From Streptomyces sp. 1-11 (GTDB lineage Bacteria; Actinomycetota; Actinomycetes; Streptomycetales; Streptomycetaceae), in contig NZ_BJTV01000009.1 of assembly GCF_007176755.1 (NCBI RefSeq), positions 186,001-250,000 on the forward strand: DNA of 64,000 nt, written 5' to 3'. Position numbers and translations under genes: made by a program. The number at the start of each line of letters is the position of its first letter. Position 1 is the stretch's first letter. The notes under the pieces are model-generated. The model searched no databases. It was not told where the DNA came from and saw nothing but the letters and a program-made list of their open reading frames with translations. This document shows positions 54,501 through 64,000 of the stretch, in pieces.

Positions 54501-57500
54501 CACCGTGATGCTGCTGATGTTCGCCACCCCGCTGTTCGCGGGATTCACCAACTGGATCATGCCGTTGCAGATCGGCGCGCCGGACGTGGCGTTCCCACGG
54601 CTGAACATGTTCGCCTACTGGCTGTACCTGTTCGGCTCGCTCATCGCTGTGGGCGGCTTCCTCACCCCGCAGGGCGCCGCGGACTTCGGCTGGTTCGCCT
54701 ACGCCCCCCTGTCGGACGCCATCCGGTCGCCGGGCATCGGCCCGAACCTGTGGATCCTCGGACTGGGCTTCTCCGGCTTCGGCACCATCCTCGGCGCGGT
54801 CAACTTCATCACCACGATCACCTGCATGCGCGCGCCGGGCATGACCATGTTCCGCCTGCCGATCTTCACCTGGAACGTGCTGCTGACCTCGGTGCTGGTC
54901 CTGTTCGCCTTCCCGGTGCTCGCCGCCGCGCTGTTCGCCCTGGCCGCGGACCGCATCTTCGGCGCCCACGTGTACGACCCGGCCAACGGCGGCGCGATCC
55001 TGTGGCAGCACCTCTTCTGGTTCTTCGGCCATCCGGAGGTCTACATCATCGCCCTGCCGTTCTTCGGCATCGTCACCGAGATCATCCCGGTCTTCTCCCG
55101 CAAGCCGATCTTCGGTTACATGGGCCTGGTGGCCGCGACCATCGCGATCGCCGGTTTGTCCGTGACGGTGTGGGCGCACCACATGTTCGTCACCGGTGCG
55201 GTGCTGCTGCCGTACTTCTCGTTCATGTCATTCCTGATCGCGGTCCCGACCGGGGTGAAGTTCTTCAACTGGATCGGCACGATGTGGCAGGGCTCGCTGT
55301 CCTTCGAGACACCGATGCTCTGGGTGGCCGGCTTCCTCGTCACCTTCCTCTTCGGCGGCCTGACCGGCGTCCTGCTGGCGTCCCCGCCGATCGACTTCCA
55401 CGTCTCCGACTCCTACTTCGTGGTGGCCCACTTCCACTACGTCGTCTTCGGCACGGTCGTCTTCGCGATGTTCGCGGGCTTCCACTTCTGGTGGCCCAAG
55501 TTCACGGGCAAGATGCTGGACGAGCGCCTCGGCAAGATCACCTTCTGGACGCTGTTCGTCGGCTTCCACACCACCTTCCTGGTCCAGCACTGGCTGGGCG
55601 CCGAGGGCATGCCGCGCCGCTACGCCGACTACCTGGCGGCCGACGGCTTCACCGCCCTGAACACGATCTCGTCCATCGGCTCGTTCCTGCTGGGTCTGTC
55701 GATGCTGCCGTTCCTCTACAACGTGTGGAAGACGGCCAGGTACGGCAAGCCGGTCGGCGTGGACGACCCGTGGGGCTACGGCCGTTCGCTGGAGTGGGCG
55801 ACGACCTGCCCGCCGCCGCGGCACAACTTCCTGACCCTGCCGCGGATCCGCAGCGAATCCCCGGCGTTCGACCTGCACCACCCCGAGGTGGCCCAGTTCG
55901 AGCACGAGGCCAATCTGGGCCGGCGTGACGCGGCCGAGCCAGAGGGCGGCCGGCGGTGACGACGCCGAACCGTCCTGGCGCCCCCCGGGGCGGCCAGGAC
56001 GGCTCGCTCGCCAACGAGGTCGAGGGCTACCTGCTCCTGCACGCGGAGCTCGAGCAGGCCCAGCGGGAGGCCGAGGCGCTCTGCGCCCGCCTGCCCTGGC
56101 TCACCACCGGCCAGGCCGAGGACCTCACCCAGCACTACACCGAGCAGCGCCTCGGCCTGACGCGCCAGGCGCTCCAGGTCACGGCCGACCGCGCCAAACG
56201 GCTGCGCGGCGAGTACGAGGCCCGCTACCGGGAACTGCGCCGCACGCTGATCCGGCGCCATGCCGTGGCCGCCTGCTTCATCGTCACCTGCACCGGCACC
56301 GCGAACACCCTGGCCTGGTACGCGACCCGCTGAACCCCGGTGCCCGGGACGCGGCCGGGTCCGGCGTGTGCCCGGGGGAGCGGGGGGAACCCGGGGCCGG
56401 GGGACAGGGTGCGCCGGGGCAGGCAGCCCCGGCCCGGCGAGTGAGGTCCGGCATGCATGACATGGACGACACGGACGACACGGTCGATCTTCATTTCATC
56501 GGCAACGCGACGGTTCTGCTGCGCTACCGGGGCCTCACACTGCTGACGGACCCGAACTTCCTGCACCGCGGCGAGCGGGCGCATCTGGGGTACGGCCTGG
56601 TCAGCCGCCGGCTCACCGAACCGGCCCTGGACGTGGCGGACCTGCCGCGCCTGGACGGTGTCGTCCTCTCCCACCTGCACGGGGACCACTGGGACCGCCG
56701 GGCCAGGAACCACCTGGACCGGTCGGTGCCCGTCGTCACCACACCGCACGCCGCGCGCCGGCTGCGCGCCTTCCAGGGGTTCGGCAGGGCGGGAGGCCTG
56801 CGCACCTGGGAGAGCTGCGTCCTCCAGCAGGGGGGTGCGCAGGTGCGGGTGACCTCCCTGCCCGGCCGGCACGCCCTGCGCCCCGTGCTGCGCGGTCTGC
56901 TGCCGCCCGTCATGGGCAGCATGCTCGAGTTCGGACCGGCCGGCGGCCCGGTACGGGTACGGCTCTACATCTCGGGCGACACCCTCCTGTACGACGGCCT
57001 GGACGAGATCGCCCGGCGTTTCCCGACCGCCGACCTGGCCGTGCTGCACCTGGGCGGCACCCAGCTCCCCGGAGGCTTCGTCGTCACCATGGACGGCGCC
57101 CAGGGAGCCGAACTCGCCCGGCGCCTGGACTACCGCCACGTCATGCCCGTGCACTACGACGACTACACGGTCTTCCGCTCCCCGCTGCACGACTTCCTGA
57201 CCGAGGCCCGCGGGCTGGGCCTCGAGGAGCGGCTGGTGCACTGCCCCCGCGGCCGGCACGCCCGGCTGGCGCCCCGCGCCGACCGGCCCACCGTCCACTG
57301 AGCCCGCCGGCACCGTACGGCGGCGGGCTCCCGGTGCGGGCCGGGGCCGGTCATGAGGTGCGACCGGGCCGGGGTGCGGCCGTCGGGTGCGCGGCGCCGG
57401 TGAGCCGGTCGAGTATCCGCTGTTCCGAGGGCTGCAGCGGCGGCTCGGAGGTCTTCGGGAGGGCCGGTCCGGTCAGGGCGGCCAGCAGGGCCCTGGGCCG

Positions 57501-60500
57501 CAGCGCGCGCGTGGCGGGCGTGGTGAGGCTGGTGACGTCCCACAGCGCCGAGGCCGCCTCGTACGTCCCGGTGGCCGCCCGGGTCAGCCGGTTGGTGTAC
57601 CAGGCGGCGACCCGGTCGGCGGCCCTGGGCCGGGCGCCGACGACGTCCGGGTAGAGGACGTCCACCCCGACGGCGGTCGACCAGGCCGTGTCGACGTGGC
57701 GGGCCGCGCCGCGCAGGACGCGCCGGGACAGTCCGGGACCGGTGAGGCCGTGCCGCCGCACCTCCCGGGCCAGGACCTGCGCGCCGAGCGCCGCCACCGA
57801 CATGCCCTGCCCGTACGCCGGGTTGAACGTCGCCAGCGCGTCACCGAGGACGATCAGCCGCTCTGGCCAGTGGCCGGCCTTCTCCAGGTACCGGCGGTTG
57901 TTGTCGGTGCTGTGGCCCCGGCTGACCGCCACGTCGGTGAGCGGTTCGGCGCCGGAGATGAGCCGGCCGACGATGGGGTGAGGCAGGGTGAGGGCGTACT
58001 CCAGGAAGCCCTCCGGGTCGCGGGGCGGTTCGCCGCCCCTGGTGCCGGCCGCGCTGACCATCCACCGGTTGCCCTCGATGGGCAGCACCATGGCGCTGCG
58101 GCCGGGCCGGCCGTTGTACGGGTTCGCCTGCACCAGGGTCAGCGGGAACGACTCGGCACCCGCCGGGGTCCGGTAGATCCGGGTGGCGTTGGTCAGCCCG
58201 GAGTCGATCTTCTTCTCCTCGATCCCGCTGATGCCGATGCCGGCCAGCCAGGCGAGGCTGCCCGAGCCGCGGCCGCTGGCGTCGACGACGATGTCCGCCT
58301 CCAGTTCGGGGCCCAGCCCGGCGTCCGCGTCCTGGCCGACACGGACGCCGCCGACCTGCCGGGCGTCGCCGAGGAACCCCTCCACGGTCGCCCGGTGGAA
58401 GGAGACGCCGGGCCGGGTCTCGAGCAGGATCTGCCGCAGCACCCAGTCGGTGAGCGCCCGGGTACAGGTGATCATGTGCGGTCCGCTGCGTTTCCAGCGG
58501 TGGAACCAGCTGCCGTCCGGAGTGAGGGCCAGCATCCCGTTGCTCAGCGCGATCTCGTGCGCTCCCGCCTTCAGGAGGCGGTCCCGCACGCCGACGGGGA
58601 ACAGGTCCTCCATCGCGGACAGGCCGCCGGCCATGAGCAGGTGGGCGTGCCGTCCCTGCGGGACGCCACGCCGGTTCTCCGGCCCCTGGGGCAGCTCGTC
58701 CCGGTCGAGCACATGGATCTGCAGCGTGGGTTCCGCCAGGGACAGCGCTGCTGCGGCCACCAGTCCGGCGGTGCCGGCTCCGATCACGACAGCTTTGTGC
58801 GGCAACGGGCTCTCCTCGTAGTGTTCTTGAGACTGCGTCACTGGGTGTGTATTCGCTCCGGCGCCGCCTTGTGCAGACGGTGCACGGCGTTCGCCAGCTC
58901 GACCAGATCGATGGTGATGCGGAACTTCTCCGGTGGATCGGCGGGGCCGGCGCACTCGCCCGACGCACGGCGTAATCCGTCCATGATCATCGCTTCCTCC
59001 GATGCGGCGCGTGCCCTGTCCTGGCGCTCACCGCGCTGGACGGCAGCCGCGTACGCGGTGTGGCCGACCCGCTGGTCGAAGTGCGCGGTGAGCTGCAACA
59101 GGGCGTCGCGGATATTGGCCTCCAGCAGGTAGAGGCGGTTGCTCGGCAGTTGCCACCACAACTGCCACCAGGTCGGTTCCGCCCTCGGCGCCGTCGCCAC
59201 GTCCTGCACGGCCGGCCACAGGGGCTTCAGCGCGCGGTAGGTGGCCAGGCTCTGCCGCTCCGCCGCCGCGGCGGAGGCGAGGCGCGGCAGGACGAAGCCG
59301 GCGGAGTAGATCAGGGCGCCCAGGGCGGCGGCCGGGGGCGCCACGGTGGTCGACAGGACGTCCAGGTCGTACCCGAGCCAGCGGGCGGCGACCGCGGTCA
59401 CCTTGGTGAGGGTGAAGCCGAGGGTGTCGACCAGCAGACCCGCGAGGATCAGCCGGAGGCCGATCCGCAGCAGGCCGGTGACCTCGTCCCGCGCCCACTT
59501 CAGGCAGACCGCGCTCAGCACGATGGTGCTGGTCAGGTGCCCCACGAGGTAGAGGACGATCATCTCCCTCATGTACGGGGTGTTCGCGTAGTAGGTGTCC
59601 AGGTCGGTGAGCCGCTCCGTGCGCGCGTCCGCGAGGGCGAACAGCGCGACGACGGCGACCACGAGCGTGCCGTAGACCGCGACGGTCATCCGGACCATGC
59701 GCCGTATCCGCTCCCGCGGCCCGCCCCGCCAGTGGATCAGCAGGATGATCAGCGAGCAGCTGAACGCGGAGATCGAGCCGTAGGTGAGCGGGGCGCCGAC
59801 GTTGGGGATGCCGGTGGCGCGGTTGACCGCCGCGAGGGTCACCGGCGCCGACCACACGAAGCAGACGGCGGCGAGGAACGTGGTGGCCCGGGTGGCGACG
59901 GTCAGCGGGGAGCGGGGAGTCGTGCGTGGTCGGCGCAGCAGCATGGCGGCCAGGGCCAGGAGGAAAGCCGCCGTATACACGACAAGACTCATATCGTGGG
60001 GGACTCCGTTCAGGTCCTCTTGCGGTGTGGGGGGACGGGGGCGGTCGTCGTCAGACGCGGGGCCGGGCCGGTCCGGCCCCGCCGGCGACGGGGGCGATGG
60101 CCCGCGTCGCGCGTCCTGATCTCTTCAGGGCGTCGGCGATCAGGACCAGGGCCTCGGAGTCGCGGGGGTGCGACAGGCGGGTGGCCGCGCCGGCGGGTTC
60201 GAGCAGGGGCTGGGTACTTCGCTGGGCGGCGGCCGCGATGGTGGCGGCCCACGCCGCGGAGACGGCTCTCTCCCGGTCGCCCGTCCGCGTCAGCTCCGCG
60301 TCGTGGACCTCGTCGAACAGCCGCGTGTCGAAGAGCGTCTCGATCGCGTGCAGCCCGTTGAGGATGGTGCTCCGGCGCCAGGTGCCCCACAGGAACGGCG
60401 AGCAGGGCCGCTCCACCCGCAGGGCGCGGTCGCGCAGCACCGGGTCCAGCGCGGCGTCCAGGGAGGCGAGCCGGAAGAAGTCGCGCCACGCCGAGAAGTG

Positions 60501-63500
60501 GTAGCCCGCCATCGGCAGCAGCACCCCCGCCACGGTCAGCAGTGCCCCGAGGCCCGCGCAGGCGGACGGTACGGACGTCGCGAGCACCGGCCAGTCCCGG
60601 CCCGACCAGCGCGCGACGACGGCGATCAGCTTGGAGACGCTGTACCCGGCGGTGATCACCGTGCCGGTGCCGATCGTCAGCAGACTGGCCCGCAGCCAGG
60701 GCCGCTCGCGCACCTCCGCCTCGAAGGCCCAGCGCAGCGACCACAGGGCGCTGACCGTCCCGGCCGTCAGGTGCGCGACCAGGTACAGGACGACCATCTC
60801 GGCGATCCAGGGCGTCGTCGCGTAGTACGTGTCGAAGTCGGTGCGCCGCTCCTGCGGCGTCCTGCCCAGCGCGAACAGCGCCGAGATACCGGCGAGAACG
60901 GCCGCGTAGCCGCCCATCCAGCGCCGCGTCGTCCGCCGCACCGCGGGGCCGCCGCGCCAGCAGGCGATCAGGATGAGCAGCGAGGCGCTGTAGGCGGTGA
61001 TCGAGACGTAGGTGAGCGGGGCGGCCAGGTTGGGCACACCGCTGACCCGGTTGATCATCCCGACGGAAGGGGGCGCGCCGAACAGGAAGCACAGCGAGGC
61101 GAAAGCCAGCACCGCGTTGATGGCACGCTGGGACAGCTCGCTCCGGTGCCGGATCAGATCGGGCAGCTTGGCCAGCAGTCCGACCCACAGCAGTCCGCAA
61201 CTGACGTAATTTATCGCCCCGCTCATTTCCGGTTACCCCGATAGTTGAGAGCGTCGGCGATACGGCGGGCCGTCTCACCGGTGATCACATCCCGCTCCAT
61301 CAGCGCCCGCATCTGCTGGCCGACCCGGATGCCGAACAATTCGGCCTCTTTCTCGGGGTCGTCGTCGAAACGAGAACGTGCGGCAGCCGGCTGTGCGCCG
61401 TGCTCATGCCCTGCTTCCAGGGGGCCGCAGCCCCCGGCGGCCGGCTGCTCGGCGGCGAAGCCCTCCCGCTGCCGCATGTGCCACAGCTCGTGGCCGAGTA
61501 TCTGCGCCTGGTGCCAGATCTCGGCGCCCTGCTCGATGATGACGTCGTCCCGGTCGGCGCGTTCCAGCCACATCCCCGTCGCCTTGAACTCGCGGGGAAT
61601 GGGCACGCGGTGCACCTCCAGCCGGCGGTCGCCGCGCCACTGCCTGGCGGACTCGACCAGGGCCTCGAACAGGTCCTCCGGACTCCCGGCCGGTCCGGCA
61701 CCCGGCCCGCCCCCGTCAGCGCCGGTGGCGCTCAGCCTTTCCCGGATGGGGTCGATGAGCGCCGCGGCTAGTCGGCGCATCTCCCGGTCGCGCCTGCGCT
61801 GCCTGTGCCACCGGCGGAGCCGGTCCGGGGAACTCATCGGCCGTCCAGCACACGGGCATGCCGGAGGGACTCCGGGGCTCCGCCCAGCCGGGCGCCGGCA
61901 TCGTCTGCTGCCACCGAGTCCTCTCCCGGGCGCGTAGCTTCGGATCAGGGAACGTGCCTGACGTGAGGGTATCCGCAACGCCCCCCGGCAGGTCACCGGA
62001 GTTCGGCATCTCCGATTCGTCCTGCGGCCCGACTGCCCCTTTCCGCGGCGCCAGTTGACACTCCGTGATACCGGTCGACGGAACCAGCACGCGCAGTGAC
62101 CCCTCCGGCCTACCGGGGTCCGGCCCACGGTCGGCCGTTAATCGCTCAAATCCGCCCGCACCGCTCCGATAGCATGATCCGGCCCAAGACGAGCGTCCTC
62201 GACGCCCGTTCCCCGGGAAAGAGGTGCCAACCGGCACAACTGGCGACCCAATAACCTGAGATCTGACAAATCGGCCAAAAAGTTGATACCTATACCATCG
62301 CGCGTGTTCTCGCGAATAAACAGCGGAGTCAAGTCCGTGCCGTGGCGTGAACCGCGGACCGTCCTGTGGATCGCCGCGGGGGCGGTGACCCTCGGCTTCC
62401 TCGTCGCGCTCGAGATCGCCGCGCATCATTACGGACTCGCTGGACCGATCGCCAGCCAGGCGCGAGAGGTGATCTTCCCGCCCAAGTCGGGCTTCCTGCT
62501 GTACGCCAGCATGGCGCTGATGATGGTCGTCCTCACCTGGCGGCAACGCGTCATCGCGCTGTGCACCGCGATCGGCATCGACGCCGTCATCCTGCTGGTG
62601 CGCTGGGCCGCGGGGGCCGACCTGACCGAGGGACACCCCTTCGGCAACGGCGCGCTGTGGGTGCTCCTGGGCTGTGCGTTCATCGCCGTCACCCGCCGTA
62701 CGGGTGCGGAACGCGCCCTGCTGCTGAAGGGCGTCGGGCTGGGTCTGCTGCTCGTGGCCGGCCGCAAGACGGGCGACACCTGGCTGGTCATCACGTCCCA
62801 GACGCGCCCGGAGGTGCTCGACCAGTACGTGGCGGCCGCCGACCACGCACTGGGCAACCCGTCGTGGCTGGTGGGCCGGCTCGTCAGGGCCACGGGCCCG
62901 GTCGGCGCCCACGCGCTCGACTACGTCTACGCCCAGCTCGCGGTCGCCGCCGTGGTCGTCGCGATGTACCAGTTGCGCAACGTGGCGGCCGAACGCCGCT
63001 TCCCGCGCCACCACCTGGTGCGCACCTTCCTGGTCATCGGCCTCATCGGGCCCGGGATCTACATGATCTTCCCGGTGGTCGGACCGGTGTTCGCCTACGG
63101 CGCCGACGGCGGGCACTGGGCGGTGGCCAACCTGTGGCCGGACACCCCGACACCGCTGTCCGCCCCGCGGCACATGCCCTTCGACGGCATCACCCCGCGC
63201 AACTGCATGCCCAGCCTGCACACCGCCTGGGCCACCGCGATCTTCATCCACTCCCGCAGGGGCCCCCGCCTGCTGCGCTTCGCGGGCGCGTTCTGGCTGG
63301 TCGCCACGCTGACCGCGACCCTGGGCTTCGGCTACCACTACGGCGCGGACCTCATCGCCGGCGTGGTGTTCACCCTCACGATCGAGGCGGCCCTGCGTTC
63401 CCTCGAACGCGGCTGGGACCGCACGGGGACCTGGCTCGTCGCCCACGGCACGGCGGTGTTCGCGGCGCTCCTCGTCTCCTACCGCTACCTGCCGGTCGAA

Positions 63501-64000
63501 ATGGCCAAGCATCCGTGGGTGTCCGGACCGCTGCTCGTTCTGGCGATGGGCTCGGTGATCCACGCCTACGTACGCGCCACCAGACTCTGGGACCCGCTGC
63601 CGCTGCCGGTCCCGAATCCGGAACCGCAACCCGAGCCGGCGTGAGCCCGCCGGGGGCGGCAGGCGAAAGCCGCTCCCGGAATCGCCGCAACCAGCGCACA
63701 TGCCCTTCATCGCATGGAAAAAACCAGCAATTCCGTGCGTGTGCAGAAGAACCAAGGGCATTCGGTGGCCAGGAGGTTGATAACTATGGTTCCCCTGCTT
63801 CTGGTTCTTCTGCTGGCCCTCATTCTCTTCGGCGCGGGTTTCGCCCTGAAGGCACTGTGGTGGATAGCCGTCATCGTGCTGGTCGTCTGGCTGCTGGGCT
63901 TCGTCGTCCGGTCCGCGGACGGTTCGGGCCGCAAGGGGCGCTGGTACCGCTGGTAAACGGGTGCACCCCAGCGCACGGAACACGCCACGCCTGATTCGTG

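Overview
The window is about 70% GC, with long antisense open frames and GTG/TTG starts behind AGGAGG-like ribosome sites. Its gene families (SpoIIE phosphatases, GAF-ANTAR regulators, secreted ricin-lectin glycosidases, MAB_1171c proteins) are actinobacterial. Everything points to a Streptomyces chromosome, probably an arm or arm-proximal region. No rRNA, tRNA or CRISPR array was seen.

Layout. (1) 1-20.4 kb is ordinary chromosome. It holds an LCP cell-wall ligase, a GAF-ANTAR / RsbW-like kinase / SpoIIE phosphatase group, a CAP-domain secreted protein, DUF1905, an MFS pump with its divergent ArsR-like regulator, glyceraldehyde-3-phosphate dehydrogenase, a GlxA/AraC regulator and a 51-aa membrane protein. 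Next come four secreted or unknown proteins (GH54 arabinofuranosidase with two ricin domains, subtilisin, lamin-tail protein, a 369-aa unknown), formaldehyde dehydrogenase and a membrane-anchored Mrr-type nuclease. (2) About 21.5-44.7 kb is an inserted, partly decayed island. Its two edges lie inside one gene, helR (RNA polymerase protection from rifamycins): the C-terminal piece is at 20.6-21.5 kb, the N-terminal piece at 44.7-45.15 kb, both on the minus strand, and the middle is gone. (3) 45.3-64 kb is ordinary chromosome again: FUSC protein, lipoamide dehydrogenase, GH92 mannosidase behind a LacI-type operator, SRPBCC, YihY, a solitary cytochrome oxidase subunit I, MBL hydrolase, a four-gene operon (HExxH peptidase, two MAB_1171c membrane proteins, FAD oxidoreductase), a PAP2 phosphatase and a 56-aa membrane protein.

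The island contains gene fragments on its left side and a small ricin-like protein. It also has an AraC regulator and an Rrf2-regulated redox operon (SDR, decayed quinone oxidoreductase, F420-type reductase, SnoaL-like protein) with matching operators in front of the regulator and the operon. Further right are nested dead insertion sequences, an SMI1/KNR4 protein bracketed by IS ends, a secreted phospholipase D-like protein, and a 2157-residue RHS protein with an unrecognised C-terminal domain, followed directly by a small multi-pass membrane protein (candidate toxin and immunity pair). An IS701-family element with target duplication sits just behind it.

Most notable: the split helR with its intact 19-bp rifamycin-associated element still upstream; the RHS/membrane-protein pair; the duplicated Rrf2 operator; the SMI1 gene between IS ends; and the peptidase/MAB_1171c/FAD operon. 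All functions are read from sequence patterns without database searches.
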